64,000 bases of DNA from Jeongeupia sp. HS-3 (GTDB taxonomy: Bacteria > Pseudomonadota > Gammaproteobacteria > Burkholderiales > Chitinibacteraceae), in contig NZ_AP024094.1 in the NCBI RefSeq assembly GCF_015140455.1, positions 2,108,001 to 2,172,000 on the forward strand, given 5' to 3'. Of the stretch, positions 18,322-29,654 are shown in pieces. The notes below the pieces were generated by a model that was not told where the DNA came from, did no database searches, and saw only the letters and a program-made list of their open reading frames with translations. Position numbers and translations under genes: made by a program. Position 1 is the first letter of the stretch, and every line of letters starts with the position of its first letter.

Positions 18322-20328
18322 TCAGCCGCCGAGCTTGGCCAGCATGCCGGCCATCCCGGCCAGCATCGCCCGGCCTTCCTGCTTACTGATCGCGCCCTCG
18401 GCCTTGTCGCCGGCGAGCCGGCCCGAGAAACGCACGTCGTCGGCGGGCAGCTCGCGCAGGAAACGGCTCGGCTGGGTGATCTGCCATTCGCCTGCGCGGC
18501 GGCGCTTGCCGCAATAGCTGATCGTCAGGCTGCGCTGGGCGCGCGTGATGCCGACATACATCAGCCGCCGCTCTTCCTCGACCATATTGGTTTCGATCGA
18601 GTTCTGGTGCGGCAGGATGTCTTCCTCGCAACCGATCAGGAACACGTGCGGGTATTCGAGACCCTTGCTCGCGTGCAAGGTCGACATCTTCACCGCGTCG
18701 ACCTCGTCCTCGTCGCGCCCCTGCAGCATCGTGATCAGCGCGATCGTCTGGCTGATTTCGATCAGGTTCTTGCCGTTGTTCTCGCCCTGCTTCGCGACCC
18801 AGTCAACGAGTTCGAGCACGGTTTTCCACTTGGTTTCGGCGGGCTTGGGTTCGTCGCTGTCATAGAGCCAGGTTTCGAAGTCGATCGCATCGAGCAGCTG
18901 TTTCAGCAGCTCACCCGCCGGCGCGCGCGGCGCCTCAAACTGCATGCGGCCGATGAAATCGCAGAATTGCTTCAGCGGCTCGTACTGCGTTGCTTGAACC
19001 TGCCAGACAAAGCCTTCCTCGTACACGGCGGCAAACAGCGACACCTGCCGCTCGGCCGCGTAGGCACCGAGCTTTTCCAGCGTGACATTGCCGACACCGC
19101 GCTTCGGGGTCGTTACCGCGCGGATGAAGGCCGGGTCGTCGTTCTCGTTGGCAATCAGCCGCAGGTAGGACAGCACGTCCTTGATCTCGGCCTTGTCGAA
19201 AAACGATTGCCCGCCCGAAATCGTGTACGGAATCTTGTGCATGCGCAGCTGGGTTTCGACGATCCGCGCCTGATGGTTGCCGCGATAGAGGATGGTGTAA
19301 TCCTTGAAACTGGTGCCCGCTTCGAACTTGTGCGCCAACAGCTTCATCGCCACCAGTTCGGCCTCGTGCTCGTCGTTCTTGGCCTCGATCACCTGCACCG
19401 GATCGCCGACGCCCAAGTCCGACCACAAGGTTTTTTCAAACAGCTTGGGGTTGTTGGCGATCACCGCGTTGGCGCAGCGCAGGATGCGCGCCACCGAGCG
19501 GTAGTTCTGTTCGAGCTTGATCACCTTGAGCTTGGGGAAGTCGGTGCTCAGCAGCCGCAGGTTTTCCATATTGGCGCCGCGCCAAGCGTAGATCGACTGG
19601 TCATCGTCGCCGACGGCGGTGAACTGGCCGGTGATGCCGGTCAGCTGTTTGACCATGTCGTACTGGGTGGTATTGGTGTCCTGGCATTCGTCGACCAGCA
19701 GATAGCGCAGCCGCTGCTGCCACTTCTTCACCACCTCTTCGTTCTGCTCGAACAGGTCGACCGGCAGCCGGATCAGGTCATCGAAATCGACCGCCTGATA
19801 CGCTTGCAGCGTGTCCTGATAGGCGCGATAGACCTTGGCCAGATGCATTTCCCCGTCGGATGCGGCGCGCAGCAGCGCGGCATCGGGCGAAATCCGGTCA
19901 TTTTTCAGCAAGGAAATCTGGCTCACGGTCGAGCGGATCAGCTGCTTGTCGGTGGTGGTGACGATGTCGGCGATGATCTTGCTGGCGTCGGCCGAATCCA
20001 GAATCGAAAACTGCGGCTTGTAGCCAAGGTGTTTGGCTTCTTCGCGCAGGATGCGCATCCCCAGGCTGTGGAAAGTCGAGACCGTCAGCCCCTTCAGCCG
20101 CGACGCCGGCATCAGTGCGCCGACACGTTCCTGCATTTCGCGTGCGGCCTTGTTGGTGAAGGTGATCGCGGCGATATTGCGCGGGTCCATCCCCGCCTTG
20201 TCGATCAGATAGGCAATCTTCTGCGTAATCACCCGCGTTTTGCCCGATCCGGCACCGGCAAGCACGAGGCACGGCCCGCCGAGGTATTTGACGGCTTCGC
20301 GTTGCGGGTCATTGAGCTTGTCGAGCAT
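18322..20328 (-). CDS. rep: ATP-dependent DNA helicase Rep
   Basis: 668-residue superfamily 1 3'-5' helicase used in replication restart. Walker A AGAGSGKT at residues 24-31, motif Ia TFTNKAAREM, motif II VDECQDTN, motif III VGDDDQSIYAWRGA, motif IV ILYRGNHQAR, and motifs V/VI TLHASKGLEYPHV and VGITRAQ. It resembles E. coli Rep more than UvrD in length (673) and in segments such as KVIKLEQNYRS and ISGGQSFF. Motif II has Cys where Rep has Tyr (DECQ instead of DEYQ). The ATG at 20328 is chosen over a TTG at 20346. Confidence 0.97.
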   Translation of the reverse strand: MLDKLNDPQREAVKYLGGPCLVLAGAGSGKTRVITQKIAYLIDKAGMDPRNIAAITFTNKAAREMQERVGALMPASRLKGLTVSTFHSLGMRILREEAKHLGYKPQFSILDSADASKIIADIVTTTDKQLIRSTVSQISLLKNDRISPDAALLRAASDGEMHLAKVYRAYQDTLQAYQAVDFDDLIRLPVDLFEQNEEVVKKWQQRLRYLLVDECQDTNTTQYDMVKQLTGITGQFTAVGDDDQSIYAWRGANMENLRLLSTDFPKLKVIKLEQNYRSVARILRCANAVIANNPKLFEKTLWSDLGVGDPVQVIEAKNDEHEAELVAMKLLAHKFEAGTSFKDYTILYRGNHQARIVETQLRMHKIPYTISGGQSFFDKAEIKDVLSYLRLIANENDDPAFIRAVTTPKRGVGNVTLEKLGAYAAERQVSLFAAVYEEGFVWQVQATQYEPLKQFCDFIGRMQFEAPRAPAGELLKQLLDAIDFETWLYDSDEPKPAETKWKTVLELVDWVAKQGENNGKNLIEISQTIALITMLQGRDEDEVDAVKMSTLHASKGLEYPHVFLIGCEEDILPHQNSIETNMVEEERRLMYVGITRAQRSLTISYCGKRRRAGEWQITQPSRFLRELPADDVRFSGRLAGDKAEGAISKQEGRAMLAGMAGMLAKLGG

Positions 20329-20425
20329 AAAGCGGTTTTCCTTCAAGGGTTTGCGATTCTAACACGCCCCCACAACCGCCTTGCCCGCGCTCGACTTGTG
20401 GTAAGCCGTGCCTCCGCTGTGGCGC

Positions 20426-22054
20426 TCATGACACCCGAAACTGCGCCACCGCCTCATCCAGCCGCCCGGCCATCGCCGCCAGACGTTGCGAGGCGGCGGC
20501 AATGTCACCGATTGCCCGAGTGTTCTGATGACCCGTTTGCGAAATCGCTTCGACATTGCGAGCGATATCCTGACTCGCCCGCGATTGCTCGCCCGAGGTA
20601 TGCGCGATATCGCCGAGGATGTTCGAGACCTCCTGTGTGCGCTCATCCAGCCCCGCCACCGTCGCTCCCGCCTCACCGACCAGCGCGACCCCTTTCAGCG
20701 CCAGATCGCTGACGCCCTGTATCCCTTGCACCGCCTCGCCGGTGTCGTGGGCAATGGCGTCGGTCATCCTGGTGATTTGCTGCGTAGCCTCGCCGGTGCG
20801 TTCGGCCAGCTTGCGCACCTCGTCCGCCACCACCGCAAAACCCCGGCCGGATTCACCGGCACGCGCGGCTTCGATGGCGGCATTCAGCGCCAGCAGATTG
20901 GTCTGGTCGGCGATGTCGCGAATCGTCGAAACAAGGGAAGAAATCTGCTTGGAGCGCTCGCCCAGCGCCTGCACCCGTTGGGTTGATTCGTTGACCGATG
21001 CGGCGATGTGCTTCATTTCATCGGTCGCACGATCGACGGCCGAACGCCCTGCCTGGGTCAATTGATGGGCCTGTTCCGACAAGAGCGTGACGTCACTCAA
21101 ATGCGTGCTGACCTGGGTGATGCTGGCGCTGATCTGCTCCACCGTTGCGGCGGTGGCCATCGCCGATTGATTCTGCGTGGCCGAACTGTTCTCGATCACC
21201 TGCATATTGCGCGCCAGATCGACGATCTCACCCGAGACCTCGCCCGTGCCCTGCCTCACCTCTTGCAAGATGTTGCGAAAGCGATCGATCAATGAAAAAA
21301 ACGCGGCACCGATCTGGCCGGCCTCGCCGCCGCTTTGCGGGCGGTTGTCGGCTGTCAGATTGCCGGTGTCGGCGATGGCGCGCATATGGTCGCGCAAGCG
21401 CTCCAGCGGGCGGGTAATGCTGTGCGCGATCCACCACGACGCCAGTGCCAGCAGCAGCATACCCGCGCCGATGCCGCTCCCCAGCAACCACACTTGGCGC
21501 TGGAATTGCGCGTCGACATCATCGACATAAATACCGGTCGCGAGTACCCAGCCCCAAGGCGCATACAGCCGGCTGGTGCTCACCTTGGCCACCGGCGCGT
21601 CATGGCCGGGCTTGGCCCAGTGGTAGTCGACGAACTCGCCCTGGTTACGCTTGGCGGCATCGACCAGCTCGACCACCATGTGTACCCCCTTGGGATCCTT
21701 GAGCTGGCTTTGGTCCTTGCCGTTCAGCTCCGGCTTGATCGGGTGCCGCAGCATCGTGTAACGCGTGTCGTACAGCGCGAAGTAGTTGCCGCCTTCGTAG
21801 CGCAGCCCGGCAATCGCATCCGCCGCCGCGCTCTTGGCCGCATCGAGCGGCATCTTGCCGTCCTGGGCCAGCTGGCCGTAATGCGCCAGCACCGAATAGC
21901 CGACGGCGACCAGATCACGCGTGGTCGCGCGCCGGGCATCAAGCAGACCCTTGCGTTCGTTGAACAACACCCAGCTCGCCACCGCAGAGATCACGACGAA
22001 AACCAGCAGTGTCAGCAGCCACAATTTGTGGCGAATCGTTGCTTGCGAAAGCAT
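20426..22054 (-). CDS. Methyl-accepting chemotaxis protein with a single Cache domain
   Basis: 542-residue chemoreceptor. A first membrane helix (about residues 10-30) is followed by a periplasmic sCache_2-type sensor domain ([31 protein letters not shown]), a second membrane helix, a HAMP domain and the cytoplasmic signalling domain. The hairpin tip [19 protein letters not shown] is a strong MCP signature. Start at 22054 is supported by GGAGGAGG five bases upstream. The ligand is unknown; sCache_2 receptors often sense small organic acids. No che gene is adjacent, and I see no sigma-28 promoter. Confidence 0.96.
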   Translation of the reverse strand: MLSQATIRHKLWLLTLLVFVVISAVASWVLFNERKGLLDARRATTRDLVAVGYSVLAHYGQLAQDGKMPLDAAKSAAADAIAGLRYEGGNYFALYDTRYTMLRHPIKPELNGKDQSQLKDPKGVHMVVELVDAAKRNQGEFVDYHWAKPGHDAPVAKVSTSRLYAPWGWVLATGIYVDDVDAQFQRQVWLLGSGIGAGMLLLALASWWIAHSITRPLERLRDHMRAIADTGNLTADNRPQSGGEAGQIGAAFFSLIDRFRNILQEVRQGTGEVSGEIVDLARNMQVIENSSATQNQSAMATAATVEQISASITQVSTHLSDVTLLSEQAHQLTQAGRSAVDRATDEMKHIAASVNESTQRVQALGERSKQISSLVSTIRDIADQTNLLALNAAIEAARAGESGRGFAVVADEVRKLAERTGEATQQITRMTDAIAHDTGEAVQGIQGVSDLALKGVALVGEAGATVAGLDERTQEVSNILGDIAHTSGEQSRASQDIARNVEAISQTGHQNTRAIGDIAAASQRLAAMAGRLDEAVAQFRVS

Positions 22055-22383
22055 TTTTTCCTCCTCCGGATTTGTTTGCATCGGGATGCTCGCCACCATT
22101 GCAAGCCACAAATAATACAAACAAGAAATAGAAGAGTCAGTTTAGATTAAGAATTCAGCAGGCGGGGACGAACAAAATGAAGCCGTTTGACGACCGGCAT
22201 GTTGGCAAGCGCCTCGGTAAAAAAGCGCTTTCTCTTCAGTCACTTGCACCACACGCCTTTGCGCTGCCGCCGTATAGCCACGCCAGTTTGCGGCAAATCA
22301 AGATTGGTATCATTCACGATGGCCGTGCACTACGTCGTTTTGCTACATTCAAGACTGCAAGCTTCCCCCGTGTTCGGATGAAG
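22055..22383. other. Intergenic region between chemoreceptor and glycine riboswitch
   Basis: 329 bases between two divergent transcription units. It should contain the promoters of the chemoreceptor (minus) and of the riboswitch-symporter unit (plus). I see no recognisable regulator site and no gene. Confidence 0.5.
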
Positions 22384-22595
22384 GTCGCAGGAGAGTGCCC
22401 ACCAAGGCAGGCCGCAAGGCGTGTCGGGCCGCCGAAGAAGTGAATCTTTCAGGCGCCGGGTCAGCCCGGCAGGGACTGCGACTGGACGAGCCTCTGGAGA
22501 GCCCCGGCGTGCGTTGATCGAACGCACCGGCCGGGCACCGAAGGCGCAAGGCGATTCGCCAGAATCGTTGAAACGCTCAGGTAAAAGGACAGAGG
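22384..22595 (+). ncRNA. Tandem glycine riboswitch (two aptamers)
   Basis: Aptamer 1 is closed by GTCGCAG (22384-22390) pairing with CTGCGAC (22476-22482) and contains GGAGAG, GCCGAAG and TTTCAGGC. Aptamer 2 is closed by CCTCTG (22491-22496) pairing with CAGAGG (22590-22595) and contains GGAGAG, CACCGAAGG and CGCTCAGGTAAAAGGAC. These are the conserved core sequences of the glycine riboswitch, and the short linker between aptamers is typical. The RNA lies about 100 bases upstream of an alanine/glycine:sodium symporter, the expected target. The expression platform must be in 22596-22698; I do not see a clear terminator there, so control of translation is more likely. Confidence 0.93.
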
Positions 22596-22698
22596 AAGGA
22601 CGGCGGGCCGACGTGCGTCCCCGATCCGGAGGCTGCGCGGCGGCACGCCATCCCCTTCTGTCAGATCGATGTTTGATACTGACGGAGATTTTCAACGC

Positions 22699-24081
22699 AT
22701 GCCCCCCATCCAAGATGTACTGCAAACGATAGACAACCTCGTCTGGGGTCCCCCGCTGCTGATCCTGCTGGTCGGCACCGGGCTCTATCTCACCGCCCGG
22801 CTCGGCCTGTTGCAGGTGTTCAAGCTTCCGCTAGCGCTCAAGCTCGTGTTCCGCGCCGACAAGAACCCGCACCTGCCCGGCGATGTATCGAGCTTTGCCG
22901 CACTGTGCACCGCGCTGTCGGCCACCGTCGGCACCGGCAACATCGTCGGCGTGGCCACCGCGATCAAGCTCGGCGGCCCCGGCGCGCTGTTCTGGATGTG
23001 GATGGCGGCGTTCTTCGGCATGGCGACCAAGTACGCCGAGTGCCTCTTGGCGGTGAAGTACCGCACCGTTGACGACAAGGGCCAGATGGCCGGCGGGCCG
23101 ATGTATTACCTCACCCACGGCCTCGGCCTGCCGTGGCTGGGCAAGCTGTTCGCGCTGTTCGGCGTCGGCGTCGCGCTGTTCGGCATCGGCACGTTTGCGC
23201 AGGTCAACGCGATTTCCGATGCGGTGCACGCCACCTTCGACATCCCGGTGCTGTGGACCTGTTTGACGCTGGCGGTGCTGGTGGCGATGATCACGCTCGG
23301 CGGCATCAAGTCGATCTCGCGCGTGGCCGAAGCCATCGTGCCGTTCATGATGGTGTTCTACGTCACCGCCAGCGTGGCGCTGCTGGCGATGAACGCCAGC
23401 GCCGTGCCCGATGCGATCGTGCTGGTGGTGCAATCGGCGTTCACCGGCCATGCCGCCGTCGGCGGCTTCTTCGGCGCGACGATGATGCTGGCGATCCAGA
23501 GCGGCGTCGCCCGCGGGGTGTTCTCGAACGAATCGGGCCTCGGCAGCGCGCCGATCGCCGCCGCCGCCGCGCGCAGCAAATCGTGCGTCGAGCAGGGGCT
23601 GATCTCGATGACAGGCACCTTCTTCGACACCATCATCATCTGCACCATGACCGGCCTCGTGCTGATCGTCACCGGCGTCTGGTCGGGCGACGCCAGCGGC
23701 GCGCGGATGACCAACCTCGCGTTCCAGAACGGCCTGTCGCAGGACTGGGGCAATCTGGTCGTCACCGTCGGCCTGTTGTTCTTCGCCTTCACCACCATCA
23801 TCGGCTGGAACTACTATGGCGAGCGCTGCATGCAGTACCTCGCCGGCCGGCGCGGCATCCTGCCGTTCAAGCTGGTGTTCATCGCCTGCATCGTCGGTAG
23901 CGCCTTCCTGCATCTGGATCTGATCTGGATCCTCGCCGACATCGTCAACGGCCTGATGGCGATCCCGAACCTGATCGGCCTGATCGGCCTGCGCCATGTG
24001 GTGGCGATGGAAACGAAACGCTATTTCGCCGGCCAGCCCGATGACGACGATGTGCTGCAGCCGGCACTGGCGCAGCGCTGA
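22699..24081 (+). CDS. Alanine/glycine:cation symporter (AGCS family)
   Basis: 460-residue inner-membrane sodium (or proton) symporter for alanine or glycine. The family motifs SATVGTGNIVGVATAI and GMATKYAECLLAVKYR are present, with about eleven membrane helices. The start at 22699 (MPPIQDVLQTIDNLVWG) fits the family; GGAG lies 11 bases upstream. An ATG at 22669 would add ten residues inside the riboswitch expression platform. The upstream glycine riboswitch argues for glycine as a substrate. A bidirectional terminator follows. Confidence 0.96.
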   Translation: MPPIQDVLQTIDNLVWGPPLLILLVGTGLYLTARLGLLQVFKLPLALKLVFRADKNPHLPGDVSSFAALCTALSATVGTGNIVGVATAIKLGGPGALFWMWMAAFFGMATKYAECLLAVKYRTVDDKGQMAGGPMYYLTHGLGLPWLGKLFALFGVGVALFGIGTFAQVNAISDAVHATFDIPVLWTCLTLAVLVAMITLGGIKSISRVAEAIVPFMMVFYVTASVALLAMNASAVPDAIVLVVQSAFTGHAAVGGFFGATMMLAIQSGVARGVFSNESGLGSAPIAAAAARSKSCVEQGLISMTGTFFDTIIICTMTGLVLIVTGVWSGDASGARMTNLAFQNGLSQDWGNLVVTVGLLFFAFTTIIGWNYYGERCMQYLAGRRGILPFKLVFIACIVGSAFLHLDLIWILADIVNGLMAIPNLIGLIGLRHVVAMETKRYFAGQPDDDDVLQPALAQR

Positions 24082-24096
24082 GCGCGCCTCGCAATG

Positions 24097-24126
24097 AAAA
24101 AAGCCCCGGCCAGGACCGGGGCTTTT
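24097..24126. terminator. Bidirectional terminator (symporter / deacetylase)
   Basis: AAAAGCCCCGG paired with CCGGGGCTTTT. It lies between the convergent symporter and deacetylase genes. Confidence 0.9.
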
Positions 24127-24140
24127 CGTTCAGCCAGCGA

Positions 24141-26024
<1,884 letters not shown>

Positions 26025-26307
26025 CGGTCTCCGTCTCCTTCCAGTGTTGTCGGTATCACGCGGTCGCTTTGCCGCGCGAGGCACTGTGTCAGGTGCGATG
26101 AACCTCAACCAGTCGCGATGGAGGCCGGATTCATGAATGGCAGCGGGTGCAAAATAAAAACGATATAAATCATCACCTTGCATTTTCTTCACCGCATTCC
26201 GGCTTCACGAACGGCGTTGCAAACGCATCCGGCCAAGGCCGCTTCAGCCGCTTGCCCGACGCCGGATGACATACGATGCTGCCAGCATCCATCCTCCGTC
26301 CGCCCCC

Positions 26308-27267
26308 ATGACCAATCCCCATCTCGCCGAATACAGCCGCCGGATGAACCGGGTGCTCGATCACATCGACCGGCACCTCGACGCCCCGCTCGACCTCGCC
26401 ACGCTGGCCGGGGTGGCGAACTTTTCGCCTTTCCATTTCCACCGGGTGTTCCAGGCCTGGCTCGGCGAAACGCTGGGCGACTACCTGCGCCGGCGACGAC
26501 TGGAGGTCGCCGCATCGACGCTCGCCATTCACCCCGACGAACCGGTGCTGAACGTTGCGCTAGGGGTCGGTTTCGGTTCGGGCGAAGCGTTCGCGCGCGC
26601 GTTCAAGAGCCGCTTCGGCGTCACGCCGAGCGAATGGCGGCGGCAAACGCCGGCGCGCTGGCAGGCCGAACTCGATGCCATCCGCGCGCGACGGATGCAG
26701 AACCGCAATCCGGATCAGCCGGATCGCAAGCACGATCAGGCCGGCGCCGGTGCGGCCGGGCACGATGAAGGCTCGTCACCCGACACGGAGATCAGCATGA
26801 ACGTCACGATCCAGACCCTGCCGCCGGCGCGCGTCGCCTACCTGCGCCACATCGGCCCCTACGGCCCGGCACTCGGCCAGTTCTGGCGCGGCCACTTCGC
26901 ACCGTGGGCGCGCACCCACGGCCTGTCCGGCAATACCAGCTACGGCATCGGCTACGACGACCCGAGCGTCACCCCGCCGGAAAAATGCCGCTACGACGCA
27001 GCGGTCGAAGTCCCGGCCGATTTCGTCGCCACCGGCGAAGCCGGCATCGCCGACCTGCCCGGCGGCCGCTACGCCGTCGCCCGCTTCAGCGGTGACGTGC
27101 GCACCATCGGCGACGCGTGGATGACACTGACCCGCGACTGGCTGCCGAGCAGCGGCTACCAGTTCGACAACCGGCCGTGCTTCGAGCGTTACACCGGCGC
27201 GCCGGACGAAGACACCAGCCGCGAGGATTTCAGTTGCGAGCTGTGTATTCCGGTGCGGCCGCTTTGA
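26308..27267 (+). CDS. AraC-family regulator with C-terminal GyrI-like domain
   Basis: 319-residue protein. The AraC/XylS DNA-binding domain is N-terminal (about residues 8-105), with two helix-turn-helix motifs (LATLAGVANFSPFHFHRVF and LNVALGVGFGSGEAFARAF). A charged linker leads to a GyrI/SbmC-like effector-binding domain (MNVTIQTLPPARVAYLRHIGPYG onward). This order is that of Rob- and SoxS-like multidrug regulators with a ligand-binding tail. The start at 26308 is the Met nearest the HTH; an ATG-less extension to 26266 is possible. Target genes are unknown. A strong terminator follows. Confidence 0.92.
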   Translation: MTNPHLAEYSRRMNRVLDHIDRHLDAPLDLATLAGVANFSPFHFHRVFQAWLGETLGDYLRRRRLEVAASTLAIHPDEPVLNVALGVGFGSGEAFARAFKSRFGVTPSEWRRQTPARWQAELDAIRARRMQNRNPDQPDRKHDQAGAGAAGHDEGSSPDTEISMNVTIQTLPPARVAYLRHIGPYGPALGQFWRGHFAPWARTHGLSGNTSYGIGYDDPSVTPPEKCRYDAAVEVPADFVATGEAGIADLPGGRYAVARFSGDVRTIGDAWMTLTRDWLPSSGYQFDNRPCFERYTGAPDEDTSREDFSCELCIPVRPL

Positions 27268-27283
27268 TTGGCAAATTGGAAAT

Positions 27284-27312
27284 AAAAAAAGGCGCGAATT
27301 CGCGCCTTTTTT
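27284..27312. terminator. Terminator after araC-like gene
   Basis: AAAAAAGGCGCGAATTCGCGCCTTTTTT, a perfect palindrome with A- and T-runs. Confidence 0.9.
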
Positions 27313-27343
27313 CGCCCCGACAGAACTTGGAGCAATCCAAATT

Positions 27344-27373
27344 GTAGGTTGGGCTGAGCTTGTGAAGCCCAAC
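27344..27373 (+). repeat. Short palindromic repeat, copy 1
   Basis: Imperfect palindrome beginning GTAGGTTGGGCTGA and ending TGAAGCCCAAC. Two further copies lie at 27443-27473 (inverted) and 28191-28221. This looks like an interspersed element seen in many proteobacteria; copies here flank the low-GC grpB gene. Confidence 0.8.
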
Positions 27374-27442
27374 GGTTTAATTGTGCTGATAATCCATAAA
27401 TACCGAAACCGGCTGCATTTCATATGGATTGAATTCTAGGCA

Positions 27443-27473
27443 GTTGGGCTTCACTACGTTCAACCCAACCTAC
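27443..27473 (-). repeat. Short palindromic repeat, copy 2 (inverted)
   Basis: On the minus strand it begins GTAGGTTGGGTTGAA and ends TGAAGCCCAAC, one substitution in the left arm compared with copy 1. Confidence 0.8.
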
Positions 27474-27495
27474 GAGCTGGATTATCTACGGAACA

Positions 27496-28101
27496 CTATA
27501 CGTTTTCGCTATCGAAATATCCAAGATATTGGAAAATTCTTCGATAAATTTCATGCACAACATTCTTTTTATTTTCGTGGTATTTTTCAATATCTACATT
27601 ACATCCTTCAACGGCCTCCAATTTTGCATTGGCATATATCTGACAGTCCTCCTCTGACTGGCGGAGCCAGTCCCTGAAAAGCAAGTGTCGGATTGTTTCC
27701 GGACAGTCAGGGCCAAATACATGTAAATTAACTCTGGGTTTTGCAAGATGAAAAAGACGATGTTCATGAAAGCGGGGTTCACGAACAATCAGTTGAAATC
27801 CCAGATTTTCGAGTGCGGATACATAACTTTCTTCATCAGCTGGGTCGGCCACCGTCAGATCGATATCAATTACAGGCTTAGCTGCAATACCAGGTATAGC
27901 AGTAGAACCAATATGATCTATTTTCAGCACGCTCGAACCTAATTCATTCTCAATGGAAAGCGCCACTTTTGCATATATTTTTGGCCAAGATAAATTATAA
28001 GCAACAACCTCAACAGTCTCTATCGGCGGAGTGCCATGGACAAAATAGCTATCCTGAGGGTCGACAATATAATGCGCCATTATTTCTTTTTGATTGATCA
28101 T
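27496..28101 (-). CDS. GrpB-family (UPF0157) protein
   Basis: 201-residue protein of the GrpB/UPF0157 family, which belongs to the nucleotidyltransferase fold. The motif HIGSTAIPGIAAKPVIDIDLTV (residues about 63-84) is the family hallmark with the GS and D-x-D residues. Its role is not established. The gene is markedly AT-richer than its neighbours and uses A/T-ending codons, and it is bracketed by short palindromic repeats. Together these suggest recent acquisition. The ATG at 28101 has AAAGGA seven bases upstream. Confidence 0.9.
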   Translation of the reverse strand: MINQKEIMAHYIVDPQDSYFVHGTPPIETVEVVAYNLSWPKIYAKVALSIENELGSSVLKIDHIGSTAIPGIAAKPVIDIDLTVADPADEESYVSALENLGFQLIVREPRFHEHRLFHLAKPRVNLHVFGPDCPETIRHLLFRDWLRQSEEDCQIYANAKLEAVEGCNVDIEKYHENKKNVVHEIYRRIFQYLGYFDSENV

Positions 28102-28190
28102 GAACTAATCCTTTTTTTGAATTAATTATATTTGTTAGAGCTGAGCCAACGATTTTTCACCGCCTCCAGGCCTGTTAACACAACGAGCCC

Positions 28191-28221
28191 GTAGGTTGGG
28201 CTGAATGAAATGAAGCCCAAC
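28191..28221 (+). repeat. Short palindromic repeat, copy 3
   Basis: GTAGGTTGGGCTGAATGAAA followed by TGAAGCCCAAC. It lies between nth and grpB, on the far side of grpB from copies 1 and 2. Confidence 0.8.
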
Positions 28222-28247
28222 ACCGCTCAAGCGCAACTCGGGTTCGC

Positions 28248-28898
28248 TCACCTCCTCTTCGGCGGCGTCATTTCCTTCTGCTTGTAATCGCACAAATCGG
28301 CAACCACACAGCGCCAGCATTCCGGCCGCCGCGCCTTGCACACATAGCGGCCGTGCAGGATCAGCCAGTGATGCGCGTGCAGCATGTATTCCTTGGGGAT
28401 GACCTTGAGGAGCTTGAGTTCGACCGCGAGCACGTCCTTGCCCGGAGCCAGACCCGTGCGATTGCCGAGGCGGAAGATGTGCGTGTCCACCGCCATGGTC
28501 GGCTCGCCGAAGGCGACGTTGCGCACCACATTGGCGGTCTTGCGGCCGACGCCGGGCAGCGATTCGAGTGCGGCCTGGTCGTTCGGTACTTCGCCGCCGT
28601 AGCGCTCAAGCAAGATGGCACAGGTCTGCAGCAGGTGCTTGGCCTTGCTGCGATACAGGCCGATCGTCGCGATATACGACTCCAGCCCTTCCTGCCCCAG
28701 CGCGAGGATCGCTGCCGGCGTGTTCGCCACCGGAAACAGCCGCTTGGTCGCCTTGTTGACACCGACGTCGGTCGCCTGTGCCGACAGCAGCACGGCGGTC
28801 AGCAGCTCGAACGGGGTGCTGTATTCGAGTTCGGTCTTCGGCTCCGGATCAAGCTCGGCGAGGCGGCGGAAAAACTCGCGGCGGGTGTCCTTGTTCAT
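28248..28898 (-). CDS. nth: Endonuclease III (DNA glycosylase/AP lyase)
   Basis: Base-excision repair enzyme that removes oxidised pyrimidines and cuts at AP sites. The 216-residue protein has the helix-hairpin-helix LPGVGRKTANVV with catalytic Lys120 and Asp138 in AVDTHIFRLGNR, at the same residue numbers as the E. coli enzyme. The 4Fe-4S loop near the C-terminus has Cys spacing C-x6-C-x2-C-x5-C. The ATG at 28898 has GGAG five bases upstream. It is the last gene of the rnf operon, as in many proteobacteria. Confidence 0.98.
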   Translation of the reverse strand: MNKDTRREFFRRLAELDPEPKTELEYSTPFELLTAVLLSAQATDVGVNKATKRLFPVANTPAAILALGQEGLESYIATIGLYRSKAKHLLQTCAILLERYGGEVPNDQAALESLPGVGRKTANVVRNVAFGEPTMAVDTHIFRLGNRTGLAPGKDVLAVELKLLKVIPKEYMLHAHHWLILHGRYVCKARRPECWRCVVADLCDYKQKEMTPPKRR

Positions 28899-28961
28899 CA
28901 TCACTCCATACAGAAACGCCCCGCGCTTGGCGGGGCGTTGATTCTAACCGTTCAAACCGAT

Positions 28962-29654
28962 TCAAGCCGAAGCGGCCTCCGGATTGCGGGCAGCAATCGC
29001 CTTGGCCCGCGCGTCGGCACGCCGGTCGAGCGCCATCTTGCCCGCGACAAGGAAGCCCAGGCCGATGAACGCCCCCGGCGGCAGCATCGCCAGCAGGAAC
29101 TGGTAATTGGCCTCCGCCGGGATCACATGGATCACCCATGCCTTGGCATGCACTCCGAACAAGAGGTCGATACCGGACAGCAGCGTGCCCTGCCCGACCA
29201 GCTCGCGCATCGCGCCGAGCACCGCCAGCACGCCGGTCAGCCCCAGCCCCATGAACAAGCCGTCGACGCCCGACTGCCAGACACCGTTCTTGCTCGCAAA
29301 CGCCTCGGCCCGCGCCAGCACGATGCAATTGGTAGTGATCAGCGGGATGAAAATCCCCAGCACCACGTACAGTCCGTGCACATAGGCGTTCATCGCCAGA
29401 TCGACCATCGTCACCAGCGCGGCGATGATCAGGATGAAGATCGGCGTGCGCAGCTCGTTCGGCACAAAGGCGCGGATCGCCGCGACCGCCATGCCCGAAA
29501 TCAGCATCACCAGACTCGTCGCCAGCCCGAGGCTGACACCGTTGATGATGTTGTTCGACATCACCAGCACCGGGCACATGCCCAGAATCTGCACCACGCC
29601 GGCGTTCTGTTTCCACAGGCCGTTGTGGGCGATGGCTTTCGCTTCCGCGATCAT
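28962..29654 (-). CDS. rnfE: Rnf electron transport complex subunit E
   Basis: 230-residue integral membrane subunit of the Rnf (Rsx) complex, homologous to RnfA. Family segments LGMCPVLVMSNNIINGVSLG and FIPLITTNCIVLARAEAFA are present; the Cys residues in LGMCP and TTNC are those thought to hold an iron-sulfur centre in the membrane. The ATG at 29654 overlaps the rnfG stop (ATGA), and GGAG is eight bases upstream. Confidence 0.96.
   Translation of the reverse strand: MIAEAKAIAHNGLWKQNAGVVQILGMCPVLVMSNNIINGVSLGLATSLVMLISGMAVAAIRAFVPNELRTPIFILIIAALVTMVDLAMNAYVHGLYVVLGIFIPLITTNCIVLARAEAFASKNGVWQSGVDGLFMGLGLTGVLAVLGAMRELVGQGTLLSGIDLLFGVHAKAWVIHVIPAEANYQFLLAMLPPGAFIGLGFLVAGKMALDRRADARAKAIAARNPEAASA

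Noticed and set aside
17965-20712. A 915-codon + strand open frame opposite rep and its neighbours
   Set aside because: It spans several well-identified minus-strand genes and has the composition of a reverse-frame shadow.
22055-22200. Sigma-28 (flagellar) promoter for the chemoreceptor gene
   Set aside because: I looked for TAAA-N15-GCCGATAA on the minus strand and found no acceptable match.
22421-22732. Short open frame across the glycine riboswitch
   Set aside because: It overlaps both aptamers and the symporter start, and the conserved RNA helices explain the sequence.
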